Shown here: positions 10,790 to 21,815 of the stretch, piece after piece
How the letters are laid out: each line of letters opens with the position of its first letter
Position numbering within the stretch: position 1 is the first letter of the stretch
NCBI RefSeq assembly: GCF_026914185.1
Contig: NC_070558.1
Coordinates: forward strand, 5,270,001 to 5,334,000
DNA from: Puccinia triticina
Taxonomy: Eukaryota > Basidiomycota > Pucciniomycetes > Pucciniales > Pucciniaceae
Length of the DNA: 64,000 nt
Reading direction: 5' to 3'
Translations under genes and position numbers: made by a program
The notes under the pieces: generated by a model
The model's database searches: none
The model's input: only the letters and a program-made list of their open reading frames with translations
Told to the model about the DNA's origin: nothing

Positions 10790-11964
10790 CTGTTTTCGCT
10801 CTTCGATGCAGTGTGTATTCAGCCGCCGGACCAGTGCGATATTGGAAGTCAAGGGCACCGAGGCCTCGCAAGCTCCCGCCCTCTTCCGACCCCGGCGGCC
10901 CCGAGCCAATGCGGCAGGGCCAGTGTTTGTGGATCACGTCTGGCTGGCAGTGCGAGCTCTCGGCGCGGCTCCAGCGCCGGGCCGGGCTGCCGAATCGGCC
11001 GGGCTGTCCGGGGTGCAGATGATGTATATACGTGGATGAGCGTGGCGGATGCTCCGGAATGTTGCACAAGGGAGTACAGAATGGGCCAAGCGAGGTTTCT
11101 GCCCAGAGGCCCCCCTTCACAGCTGTGCGGTGAAGGGCGGGCGGGGGCCCAGGAAGGGCCGCCGTACTCGAGGCCGGCCCAGGCAATGGATGCCGCCGAA
11201 GTCGCGAGGGGTCATCGAGAGGATGGAGGGAACGAGAAAGAGCGTGGCACAGCAAGCGGCTTCCTGCGGAGGAGACATCGCTTCCTGGAAGAGCCCCAGA
11301 GGACCCTCACAGAGCTACGCTTCTCGAGAGATGTAGACAGCGAGTATTCACACATAGAGGGGATGTATGGCTGAGGAAAAGAGGCCAAGAGGGGAGGGAA
11401 AAACAAGCTGGAGCGGGAGATTCGCGGACGGAAGGGTGCTGGGTGTTGTAAACAAGGAGGACTGATCGGGGGCGGACACGGGCGGGATCACTAGGACGGG
11501 CCGCGATCGACGTGTCCCGGGCGTTGGCGGAGGCGGAGGAGGCGCGAAGAGGACGAAGGAAAAGGGAGAAGGATCATGGGCGTCAGTGCGTTGTTGGGCT
11601 GGGCGGGACGGGGAGGCAGACGCGGCGGGACTCGTGACCCGGCCCGGATCGCCGGCAGCTCGCTGGGCCATGCCGGCCCCTGTGCGGGGCGCTCTTGCTC
11701 TGTCAAGCCCGGGTGGAGGCCACATGCCCGACTGGGAACAAAGCTCCGCATATATATTCCCAAGAGGATAGCATAGAGGGGGAAAAAAATGATGGAGCTC
11801 TGGGTAAACAGAGGGCGGCTGGGAGGCCATGTATGGACAGTGTGTCGGGACTCTTGTGTGTAGAGATGTGTGGACGAGCGCCGGGGATTGCAGCGGGGGC
11901 CGGAGGTGTATAGGCTAGATGTGGAGTAAACGGGTGGGGGAAAGAGGAGAGGAAGAAGGGAAAG
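10790..11964. other. GC-rich region downstream of the cyclotransferase gene
   Basis: This 1.2-kb stretch is GC-rich and gives long open frames on both strands, but none has recognisable motifs. The high GC content makes such frames expected by chance. It probably includes the 3' UTR of the minus-strand gene ending at 11965. Confidence 0.5.
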
Positions 11965-13390
11965 TCAGGGAGATACCAGTTCATCACGGCGCGCGGAGCG
12001 GTAGCCGTCGAGGAAGGGCTCGAGGCCGAGGTATTGGACGAGGACGACCTGGGAGATCAGGGACCATTCGAGGATCGTCTGCAGGTCAAGCGCCGAGCGG
12101 TCGTCGTGGATGGTGTGCCAGACTTGGGGGAAGGGCGCGGCGATGAGATGGAGGACGGGGACGCCTTGCTTGAGGAACGGCAGATGATCGTCTGGTAGAA
12201 CGACGGCTCGATCAGGATGGGGGGGGGGGGGGGGGGGGGAGAGAGGGCCAGCAGGAGGGGTCGGGGCTGACCTTCTATGGATCCGAAGGCGACGGGTTGG
12301 CCGGGCAGTCGCTTGACGAAGAACGGGCTGCGGGCGCGGAGTCTCTGGAGCGAGTTCGCGGGCAGATGGCTGGCCACGGAGGGCAGAGAGGGGAAGCGGG
12401 CGAAGAGGGAGGCGTGGACGAGCCGGGCCTCGGCGCTCACGAAGGCGTCGAAGAGCCAGGCCGTGTCCTCAAAGAAGTGGTGGATCTGCGGCTGCGGACT
12501 GCCCAGGAGATCGTAGAGGATGAAGCTGTCGATCTGGTCGAGCGAGCGCAGCTTCTTCATCGTCGCCGTTGGCGTGCGGAGGGGCTCGGCCCATTTGGAG
12601 GCTAATGCTCTTCTCTCGCACAGACATCAGTTTACACACACATGGGTGTTACGGAGGGGGAGAGAGAGATTGACCTTGCACCATACAGCGAGTCGGAGTC
12701 GGACCATTCCTGGAAGGCTTCTTCGCCGTCGAGGAGGACGACCTGGAGGGTGATGCGTTCGGCGGCAGCGGCGGGGGAGGCAAGATCGTGGCGGAGTTTC
12801 CTGTCGAGGAGGGGGGTGAGGGCTTGCGCGAGCTGGAGGATGATGGCGACGGGGGCGGCGCTGTCGGTTGCGCCGACGAAGAGGCTGTGGGGCGGGGTGG
12901 GGAAGAACTTGGAGTCGATGTGGGCGGCGAGGACGAGTCTTCTGGGGGCGGAGGGGTCGTGGGTGAACACCTGGTTCTCGAAGGTCTTGAGGCCGAGGGG
13001 GGTCTGGGTCTGGAACCGGTGCGCGTCGAGGGCCCAGGAGCGGATCTCGGTGAGGGGGACGGGGGAGTAAGCGGGCGGGGAGCGGGCATTGGCGAAGAGG
13101 TTGGCGGCGGGCGGGACGGCGAAGACGGCCTGGAGGGTGCGGAAGTGGGCGGCGAACAGGGCCCGGCAGTCGCTCAGGTTGCCGCTCTCCACCGGCCGCG
13201 GGACCAGGATCCGGGAGAGCAGCGACTCCGCCCGGTGGAAGTTCAGCACCCCGCCCGGGTCCGACAGGTTGAAGATCAGCGGCAGCGAGTCGTCGTGCAC
13301 CGGCCGGGGGTAGCCCGCCGAGTGGGCCGGATGCAGGAGGACGAGCAGGGCCAGCCCGAGCAGCAGTGCTGGCGTGGACTTCGGCGGCAT
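11965..13390 (-). CDS. Glutaminyl-peptide cyclotransferase (M28-family fold), 3 exons
   Basis: The enzyme cyclises N-terminal Gln (or Glu) to pyroglutamate on secreted peptides. The exon model is complement(join(11965..12191, 12272..12612, 12675..13390)), 1284 nt, 427 residues, with intron borders GTCAAT...GAG and GTCAGC...CAG (62 and 80 bp). The chosen ATG (13390) gives a signal peptide (LLLGLALLVLL, residues 9-19, then AHSAGYP). Conserved metal and active-site motifs are all present: AAHIDSKFF (155-163), GATDSA (173-178, zinc Asp176), LLDGEEAFQEW (219-229, general base and zinc Glu pair 223-224), DSLYGAR, then SIEDDHLPFL and PFPQVWHTIHDD (zinc His). The protein is therefore predicted secreted or ER-luminal and active. 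The second intron contains a run of about 20 C just before its 3' end. A further in-frame upstream ATG at 13630 would bury the signal peptide and is rejected. Confidence 0.95.
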
Positions 13391-15067
13391 CGGGGTGTGT
13401 CCGGCGAGGGCGAGGGCGAGGGCGAGGGCGGGGCTCGGCGTGTGCGGCGGGAGTGGATGGTTCTGGGCCAGGCGCCGAGGAAAACGAGGACACAGTTCAC
13501 GGCACCCCGGGGGGGGGCGGGGCATCCACCGCCGCGCTCGCAGCCGGTACCTCAATGGCTCAGCCCAAGAACCGCAAAGGAGTCCCCGCTCAGCACCGAC
13601 CTGGAAACACCGCTTGATGGCTTGCTTCACTCTTCATCCAGCTCACCCAGGGGAGTGGCAAGGCAGCAGAAGTTTCCGCTTTCTGAATTCCTAGACTACA
13701 ACGGCGGGTGAATGAATTGCTTGACGGTTTTCTGCTTTGCTTGCTTGTATTGATGCATCATGTCTTCTTGATTATTACAGGAAAACTGAACCCCTGCTTT
13801 CTCAAAACTGGTGTGGAAGCATGCTAAAACCCTTTACAACATGAAGGCTCTGCGTGATATCCCCACCCTCGTTGTGGACATTCCATACATTTCTGGAGAG
13901 CTTGCACTGCACCTTTTTGAAAGGGTTGATGAGGTGGACCAAAATACACCATTACTTGATGAGGCCAACAATGAGGGGAAGTTTGTGGGATGGCTCACAT
14001 ATACTTGCAATTAGGCTTGTCTCTGTGTCCTGCAAATCCAGTGCTCCAGCACCATGCTGACCTCAGTCTCTGTCAGGCTTGGGGATGCCAAGAATTCCTC
14101 TTCTAGCTAGACCGGCAACGGTGCTATGGAGCACCCAGACTTAGTGCAAAAACTTAACAAAGAACTAAAGTTATGTTTGGTTAGTTTAAATTTAACGGAG
14201 GGGCCACTAAAAGTGGGGTATTTAAGTGCCCTCCGGAGTACCACAGGGCCTGCTGAGCAGGTTGATTTTAAGTTGTCTGGGACCCTAATATGGGATGAAT
14301 TTATGAGCTATAGAAGTTCTCAGGAATATTGGAATCTAATTCCAAGAGTATTAAGAGATTCTTGAGAAAAGATAAGGAAAGAGCAAGGAATCTGAAAGAA
14401 AAAATCTTTGGCAAAGGTGGGCTGGCAAACTGGTCAGGGTAGACAAGGGCAATGCAGAAGTTAGCTAAGATAATTTGACAATTCTGGGGGACCTTCACTT
14501 GCTCTAAGGCCCACCTCTTATAATCTATTCCTTTCCTTGTGTGTCAAAGGATCAGTAATGAATTGATTTGCCTGTTACCAAGTATCTGGGTCTCTTGGCC
14601 AGGGCTAAGCTTGGTAGATCTTTTGATTCATGGTCTGCACACAAGATCAAGACCACACTTGCTTCTAGGAGGTACACAAGGGTCAATAGCCCTCTGTATT
14701 TGGGTTCAAATCTCTGGGGATTGAGATCACTCTCAAATACCCTTGGGGGGGGGGGGGGGCAGGAAGCTTTCCTCAGGGCTATACCAAGAAGCTTATCATA
14801 ACACTCACTGAACAACTCTCAAAAGCAGATCCTGGTAATTAATACAGTATCATACTTATGGACCTTCCAGAACGATTTCCAAATGTGTATTCTTATCCTG
14901 GCTGGTAGATTTGCTTTTGCCATTGTTGTGTAGTTCATATCCATTGAGTTTTCCCTCCCATTGCCATGGAGTTGGAATCAAGCAAAGAAGCAGACATGGT
15001 GTGTGATGAAGTTAATCAGAAAATCAAGAAGCTTCTGACCACAATCAACAAGCAACTCACCACCACC
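13391..15067. other. Intergenic region without recognised gene
   Basis: The first 300 bp are GC-rich and presumably hold the cyclotransferase promoter and 5' UTR. Short open frames at 13811-14014, 14126-14365 and 14568-14801 have no motif that I recognise; they may be remnants of one decayed reading frame. A G run of about 15 lies at 14744-14758. Confidence 0.5.
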
Positions 15068-15140
15068 AAGAAGCAACCCCCTCCCTGAAGGCCCCCTATT
15101 TCACTTGAGTAGGCCCCTTCTTGATTTGAAAAAACAAAAA
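15068..15140 (+). repeat. Short copy of dispersed repeat family B
   Basis: The block CCCCTCCCTGAAGGCCCCCT followed by a diverged CTTGAGTAGGCCCC matches the start of the longer copies at 18118-18350 and 27836-28080. Only about 70 bp of similarity is visible here. It is followed by an A-rich stretch to about 15320. Confidence 0.6.
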
Positions 15141-15983
15141 TTCTAATCTTAAACAAAATTTTAAAATTTTTGCACAAAACAAAAAATATGACCACAATCA
15201 AAACATACAAAAAAGTAAAGTAAAATAAATTGAAAAAAAAAACAAAGATTTACACTTAAACAAAACAACTGAGATCTAAACTCAAACAAAAAAACAAAAT
15301 TAAAAAACACAAGTATCAAACTTAATTTTTTTTCAGACTTACTTTGCGCACTGCAAAAAGCTCTTTGCGCACTGTGTTGGAATTTCGCTTGTTCTTGCTC
15401 TCCCTCTTCTTGATCTTCTCTCTCCTCCCTGTCACAAACATGTCACCTTTTCTTGTTTTTCTGACATGCATGTGCTCTTTTTTCTTCTCATTCATTATGA
15501 TTAGATCTGCGCCCACAAGTTAACCATATTGTATGTAGTCTACTTAAAACCACTAGACTCCAAGAAATCAAGTCATCAGTTCTGACCAAAGCTGTTCCTC
15601 AAGTTGGCACTTTAGCCCCACCTTGTGTCTCCCTGCTTAGGCACTGAAGCCCCTGAGAGTGAGTAATACGGTCCTTTTTGGACTCATTGTCTGCTATTGG
15701 CTAAGCCAACTTTTTCCCTTTCCCCTCCGCCTCGCTTGCTTCCGGTCGTAATTCCTTCACACTGTGCAGTCCGTGAAGTTTGCAAACACTTTGTGCACTG
15801 CGCATGAAGGGCGCAACTTTTTCAAACTATTTCTTGAACAATCAATAGACAAGCTTATTGTCCTCTGTGAATTTACTTGGAGTTTTTTGAAGCTTCTCTG
15901 TATGCTTAAAAATCCACCAAGAAAAAGAACAAGTACAGTCATTTGGGGACCTGGAATCCATATTCCCACCAGCCAAAAAATCC
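15141..15983. other. AT-rich intergenic stretch
   Basis: A-rich low-complexity sequence (15170-15330) is followed by mixed sequence with no recognisable gene. A frame at 15764-16054 has no known motif. Confidence 0.5.
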
Positions 15984-16016
15984 AAGAGGCCAAGGCGGCT
16001 TCGCCGCTGCAAATTC
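15984..16016 (-). mobile_element. Relic Helitron 3' end (hairpin, CTRR altered)
   Basis: On the minus strand GCGGC-GAA-GCCGC forms a hairpin followed by CTTGGCCTCTTGG. The same hairpin with an intact CTAG end is found at 49475-49502 and 51296-51322. Here the terminal tetranucleotide reads CTTG, so this is a mutated or internally copied terminus. Confidence 0.5.
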
Positions 16017-16147
16017 AATGGCCATCCCGCCACTTTCAATTACCCAACCCTTGACAGGCTAGCCATATTAGACAGGCAAAAATGATTTTAAATCTGGCTA
16101 AGTAGACTGTTTTGAAGCATCTCCCATTCCCTGCTAAGGAACACATT

Positions 16148-16329
16148 TATGGTTTTCAAAGTTGGTTTGCATAATTTTATGCATGCATAAATCATAAAAT
16201 CATAAAATCTTTCTTGCAGGGGATATGACTGTCTGATGATGTAATAGAAATTTTCCTCACCAACATATTTTTATGATTTTATGATTTATGCATGCATAAA
16301 ATCATGCAAACCAACTTTGAACACCATAA
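16148..16329. mobile_element. Foldback MITE, about 180 bp
   Basis: Two inverted arms of about 60 bp (16148-16208 and 16269-16329) flank a short centre. The arms share TTCAAAGTTGGTTTGCAT and ATTTTATGCATGCATAAATC followed by ATAAAATCATAAAA. The inner ends are AT-rich and self-complementary. No target-site duplication could be fixed, so the superfamily is unknown. Confidence 0.8.
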
Positions 16330-18117
16330 TTGCATCCCATGCATGTAACAAATCTATATTTCTCATTCAAATCAATTCCATGCAAAAAATTGGACTGCAC
16401 TAGTCTTTAATTAATCTGAACTAGTGGAGACGCTTTGTAGCTTTAACACTGCACTGATGTTGCTACTACAGAGTGACAAGCTGCCTGGGTTTTTAAACAT
16501 GTTAAACCTGCATCCTTAACTCTGGGACACACAGGGACACCATGCCAGTGCTATGGGTCAGACAGACAATATCAGATCCTCTAAGTACAAGTACCCATCA
16601 GCATCAGCTTTGGAAGGCCCGTCGACTCTCCAGTCAGGCGCGGCTCCTGACTTAAAAGGGTAGAAGGAAGACAGATTTGGGAGCGACTCACCTGCATCTA
16701 GATCCAGTGAGTAGGTAGCAGAGTGCTGCAGTACGGCTGCCCATAGGCTTAGCTGTTACCAGCCATTTGGAAAGTTCAGTGATACAGCTAGCCAATACCT
16801 GGGCTAGTATATGCCAAGTTTTGTTACAAAACAAATGTGAGACCCTCATCGTCTCCTCGCAAAACAAATACTCGTAACATGCAAGGCAGAAGATAGCACA
16901 ATTGACAAACTGTAAGCCGGGCGGGGCTGCAGGGACCTCCTGGCGGTTGCTGGTCCTTATTGAGATGGCCTCGCAAGGGGAACGACTTCCTGTTTATGGC
17001 AGTCGCGTTGTTGTCTGTAAGCACCGGGACGTTCCCTAGGTTGAGGTCACCACGGCATCAACATCTTCCTCCAATTCCTTTGATACAATGCACTGTTACT
17101 GTTCAATTCCAATAAAGTTTGAGATAATCCGACATGACATCTATCAAGGTTGTGATGCTCCACCCAGACGCCATAGGCCAGCCAAAGCTCTTCAATCAGT
17201 ATTTGGACTCCTTGTTGCCCTGGCGTGTTCATCGACAGCAATCACAGTGGTCTTAAATCCAAGTTTTTATCCATAACTTCCCGTTTTTCCGCTGATTCCG
17301 ACATGAAAACAAAGGCAAAATATGCTTAGCCATCTGTGGACACAACCTCTCTCTGGAAGGGAATTCACCATCCCCCCAAACTAACCTGAAATTCCAGGAG
17401 TCTCTTCCGAGGATGACGTCAACACGTGGCAGCCGGAACTTGGCGTCCCCCACCGCAACAATGAGCCCTTGAGACAAATTCGTCAAACCGTTGACCCGTA
17501 CAAAACTTTTGTCAATTGATGGAGAGGGACCACGAGGCGATGGAGATATCCGGTTGGGCAAAAGTAGAATGAGAGTTGATGTTGTGAGGGTGGTTGGTGC
17601 AAGCAATTAGTGTGAAACACTTGTCGGGCAGAGTCCAACAAGGCTTACGGTTGCTTGGGGTTATTGGGAGTTTATGGGAGTTAGGAACGGTGGATGTTGT
17701 CTGGAGCCCAAGCAGTAGGAAGAGTTGCGTGAGCGTCGAATCGGGCCGCAAAGCATGGGAGTAGAAGTCAAAGGATCCTTGAAGTGGGACCCTAGAGATG
17801 TGGTGATTTTCATGATGCAACATGGAGAGGCGGTAGGAGGAGTTCCGTCAGCGTTGAGTCGGGCCGCGAAGAATGGGATTAGATGTCAAAGAATACTTGA
17901 ACACAGACCCTAGAAATGTGGTAACTGTCACTATGGGAGATGGAGCCCCTACGAACTTGTGGTGAGTGTATGGGTGAAAGGTTGTTGTGAAGGGCAAAGA
18001 CAAGGTGTGGTTCTTGGTGTGGAAATGGAGGTGAGTTGATGAGGCAAGTCGAAATGGTATCTTTCTTGTGTGGCTTTGACCTGGTGTGAATATAAATAAG
18101 ACCCAATTGCTCTGGGT
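16330..18117. other. Intergenic region without recognised gene
   Basis: Several medium open frames exist on the minus strand (16824-17024, 17047-17241, 17253-17606, 17512-17823), but none shows motifs I can assign. The run of adjacent frames may be a heavily decayed element. A TATA-like GAATATAAATAAG lies at about 18088-18100, just upstream of repeat family B. Confidence 0.45.
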
Positions 18118-18350
18118 TGAATCCCCAGGGGTTCCGGTTTTGTCCTGGCCCCTCCCTGCAGGCCCCCTACTTTGCTTGGATAGGCCCCTGCTTGAGACAA
18201 AAAAATGCTGGCCCTTTTTTGCTTGTTGCACTGTCACAAGCTGGGGGGCCTATCCATGGCACATTGTGTTTGGGGATAATCCATTCAACAGTAGCCTTTA
18301 AGGGCTGCACGCCAAAACTTAGACCTTTTTTGCTACATTTTTGTAAAAAA
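18118..18350 (+). repeat. Dispersed repeat family B, LTR-like copy
   Basis: About 230 bp is alignable by eye with 27836-28080: CAGGGG.TTCCGGTTT, then CCCCTCCCTG, GCCCCCTA, a TAGGCCC block, CTTGTTGC, and near the end CCAAAACTTAGA and TTTGTAAAAAA. A TATA-like box lies about 20-30 bp upstream in both copies (ATATAAATA here, TATTTAAGG at 27806-27814), as in an LTR U3/R boundary. I cannot see matching LTR pairs, so solo LTR is an inference. Confidence 0.65.
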
Positions 18351-20485
18351 CTTGGTTGATAAAATTCATGTCAATAATGTTGGTGTTTATCTTGGACTTT
18401 TAAACCTGATATTCCAGTCTGGAATCTTTACTTCAGGGTTCCAGTCCTCACAACTCCTAATAAAATATAGCAATGTGAAGAATATCCTGTGGGATAAAAA
18501 AGTATGTGAGAAAGAAATCCAAACAAGATATATTTAATCCAAAATTGGCCAGCTTTCCAAATTATCCTCAAAAGAATTGAGCTTGTATTTAATTGAAACA
18601 TTTAATCCCTGTGAGTTGGCTGAAATCAACCCCTGCCTTCTCATCATCATGTAGGCAGTGAGGTTCTAGTGTAAAGTTTTTATTTTCATGTAAATGGCCA
18701 GGATATTTCATGTATAATGTGGTCTTGAATCCATGTACAGGGTCTCTGAGAGGTGCGCAGATCCGCGGTACGTCTTCATGCTCCTTGTTTGGAAGTTACT
18801 GGCGCGCAGCAGAAGGGGCTGAGGTCCATGTTAGGCGCCCCTCCCCTAAACCCCCGGCTAGGCTCGCTCCCAGAACCTGGGTACCAGTGTAGCCGGAACT
18901 AAGCTCCACGATACGCGCACTCACGACGAAGGCGGTTCTACGCGACAAGGCCTCGGATCGAGTACCGCGGAAGACCGAGCCTCGCACCAGAGGACCGACC
19001 TTAGGGATACCCATAGGCGCTCCAAGGTCCCTAGGGCTCGACAGGTGAGTATTTAAAGCCGTCGACTCGGCCAGCGGCTTCCACCTCACCACTCTCACTC
19101 ATCCAGTCCTTTCCATCCCTGAGCGCGTATCGCTAATCGTCAGAAATCTTTTTCGACCTCCCACCCTCCCTTCAGAAGGAAACAAGGGGAGGACATGCTC
19201 CTCCGTCAGGAGGAGAATGAAACAAGCACCCCAGAGGGCCTATTAGGGGGGCTTACATTAGGCCCTCCTCAAGAAGCCTCCGGCCAGGCGCTCAAGCTGT
19301 CTCGCGGAGGAATGGCCACTCGCCGCCTGACGCGCTACGCGTGCGCAGGCGCGCTGGGCAAGTCGCTATGGGTAACCCATGCCTTCGCTCAGCCTTGGGG
19401 GGCCGCCTCGCGCAGTCGACCCACACATCGGGTGGCCTGGAGCAACTCGCAGCAATGCGACGCTCGGGTCACCCTAGGAGGACAAGCTCGGGGAACCCCC
19501 TGAAAGCTTGGTACTCCGAAACATGTACAGCTACGGGCGCCGCCCTCATGGACTTGCTGAAAATGCGGAGGGCGCAACGCGCAGCGCCAAGCGGCTTCGT
19601 TTCGGGCTCGCGCGCGTTGTTTTGCATGGGGGCAGTCGCGCGGGGGGTCTAGTGCCTTCAAAGTTGAGGCTTACATCGGCAGGTGCGGGCGCGGGCCTAG
19701 GAGCAGGTTCGGGCTCGAGTTGTTCGGCCCTGGTGGGTCTCAGCCGGCACCGACTACAGTGTGCTCGGCCTCCCTTCTGCCGAACAACGATACACCCTCA
19801 AATACACCTCGCCATCAATCACGATCAACCTCGCAGTATGAGTATGGTCTCGCTCTTCGTAAGTAAATATGTATATGCTTTCTTTAAGGTTTAATTAATT
19901 CGTCTGCAGTCCTTTTGCTATCGGCCTGACTGAATCAAGTGCTCCTTTTCTCCTTTTTATACATGTATGTACTATGTTTAAACAGTCTTATTGGGTCTTG
20001 GTAGGTGTACAGGTCGCTGAAGAAGCTTCGATCAGGTATGTAAGCAGACCGTACAACATACAGGTACCGTTCGACTGTCATCGTGCCAATCGAAGGTCCT
20101 TCGGCATACCACTTGCGCTGGCATCACTACAAGCAAAAAAAGAAAACTCGATCTGCATGCTCGTGAGTCCTGTGAGCTTCAGGTTTGTTTGAAAGCTAAA
20201 GAACAGGACTGATTCATGTTATTTTATCGCGACGGGTGTTTAGTAGGTCGGAACGTTGAAAACCGGGGATGTAGAGTCTCGATACAGAGGGGTTTGCTCG
20301 GCGCGCATCGGTTGCCAGTAAGCGTCCAATTCTTCTCTAATCTTCTTAATTTGAAGATCCAAGCGGTGCTCTGTTGCCTGTACTGATATTAAGGTTTGAT
20401 TTGTATCGGCTGCCCAGGGAGTGCTGACCTCCGATCGGATCTCGATCTGCGCAGCTTGGTCTTGATCGCGGCCGCCCGGTCAGAG
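18351..20485. other. Mixed region: AT-rich start, then GC-rich block with a promoter-like motif
   Basis: From about 18740 to 19780 the sequence is unusually GC-rich relative to its surroundings. A TATTTAAAG box lies at 19050-19058, followed by a pyrimidine-rich leader. Frames of about 100 residues at 19195-19503 and 19341-19652 have no recognised domain. The block could be the regulatory end of a retroelement or a decayed gene; I cannot decide. Confidence 0.4.
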
Positions 20486-20493
20486 TATTTAAG
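20486..20493 (+). promoter_or_regulatory. TATA-like box upstream of the Ser-rich reading frame
   Basis: TATTTAAG lies about 75 bp before the ATG at 20568, and a pyrimidine-rich leader lies between them. Position and sequence fit a core promoter for the following open frame. Confidence 0.45.
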
Positions 20494-20567
20494 GAGCAGG
20501 TTTGTCCCGCCACTCAGCTCTTTCCCTCAGCGAACCACCTCGCTCTCATCACTACGAGCTGAACAAC

Positions 20568-21317
20568 ATGGCTCATCAGTCCGTTATCTCGATATCTTCT
20601 GACAGCGCTAGTTCGAACGACAGTGTAGAGATCCCATCTTCTCCACTTTCACCTCTCTCATCCCCATCCTCGTCCGACTCTTTGCCATCTGAATCTAGTC
20701 CTTCGCCGCAGTACTCCCTCCCTGATTATGAAGAAGAAGCACCTGAAAATATTGATAATGAATCACCCCGATCGGAATGCACTCTGGAACGCCAGATCTT
20801 TGGGGGCAACTCTCCTGTCTACCTTCCGATCATGGCTGCCAACAAAGGTTCTGTAGGAAGCAACGAAGGGATCCCACTCTCCCACATGATCTACTTGTTG
20901 GGCAACGAGTCAGGTGTTGAAGATACCGATGAAGAGATGTCAGAGGATCGAGGGTCAATCCTGATGGATATCGATGCAAACCATCGCACACTTCTTTATC
21001 AAACATCACATATGAGCAGGTATTGACTTGATTCACGCTTATTAACATTCTTCTTTTTTAATTTGTGATTTATAGTCGAAGACATTCCGGTCACACCCGA
21101 TGCGCCAAGGATGCAATTCTGTCCTGAGCCTCTGCTTCCAATGGATCCAATCAACGCGTTTGGACAAGCGTTCAATCGTCTTTGCCAGGTCCTTACTCAA
21201 TTTCTTGCGACTTTCCCGGTTGGACATCCAGACTTCAAAGCTGTGCACGAGATTGATGAGGCTCTTGCTTTTGCAGGTGACTGGTTATGGGTCTTTTATG
21301 GACACGGGGCAGGCTAA
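20568..21317 (+). CDS. Ser/acidic-rich hypothetical protein, probably with one intron
   Basis: The ATG at 20568 opens a frame rich in Ser, Pro and acidic residues (SISSDSASSNDS, SLPDYEEEAPE, ESGVEDTDEEMSED) that runs to 21019. A GTATTG donor (21020) and an ATAG acceptor (21074-21075) suggest a 56-bp intron. The next protein-like frame reads VEDIPVTPDAP, then DPINAFGQAFNRLCQVLTQF and AFAGDWLWVF, and stops at 21317. The splice as drawn is off by one base from that frame, so either the splice differs or an indel broke the gene. No family is recognised. It lies directly upstream of the broken MULE transposase frame and could be its 5' part, separated by the repeat at 21318-21800. An acidic N-terminus also occurs in the small frame at 25168. 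Confidence 0.45.
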
Positions 21318-21800
21318 ATGGACTCAATCATTTTGCCTTCTGCACTCCAAAAAGTGAGTGCATGATCTATGCACTCCAGCCTAATTGGAGTGCATGGATA
21401 TGTACCCCCATTGTTATAGAGTGCCGCATCACAAACACCAATCCTGGTGGAGTGCAGAGTGTGGCACTCAAGTCCCACCAAATCTCCAGCAGTGCACCAA
21501 TGGGACACTCAATAACATTTGGAGTATCCTGGATCTGCACTCCATTTCCAATATTTTGGCTAGATGTACAGGGAGTGCATGACTTGGTACTCCCAAGTAA
21601 CCCCACCAATATTCCACCAAGTCCTCAACCCACTGGCAGCCAGCCATCCACGTCATCACTGCACTCAACCCCTTGTTGGAAAGCACTCTGAACAGTGACT
21701 GCACTCAACCATACTCAACTTGGAAAGTCAATTGCACTCCATCACATTGAATATGTCAATTAACCCAAACAACTGAAACCAAAACACTGGTACTCCCACC
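21318..21800. repeat. Foldback-type repeat rich in TGCACTCC/GGAGTGCA
   Basis: Within about 480 bp the motif CACTCC or its complement GGAGTG occurs many times, mostly as TGCACTCC and GGAGTGCA, so that many local hairpins can form. It interrupts the region between two protein-like frames. The same word set builds the foldback element at 48676-49344, and the hexamer CACTCC is also the arm core of the 28-bp satellite at 3236-6980. Confidence 0.65.
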
Positions 21801-21815
21801 ACTGGCATCACGGTA

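Noticed and set aside
10811..11374. Overlapping frames of 100-190 residues on both strands between the tRNA and the cyclotransferase
   Set aside because: GC-rich sequence gives few stops; no frame has domain motifs or a sensible splice structure.
13390..13630. Upstream ATG at 13630 for the cyclotransferase
   Set aside because: It adds 80 residues of low-complexity sequence and places the signal peptide inside the protein.
12788..13711. Long plus-strand frame opposite the cyclotransferase exons
   Set aside because: It is the antisense of exon 1 and its G-rich composition follows from the GC-rich coding strand. The minus strand has the full set of catalytic motifs.
18740..20500. Gypsy-type LTR pair around the two TATTTAAG boxes
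   Set aside because: The two boxes have similar cores but the surrounding sequences do not match, so they are not two LTRs of one element.
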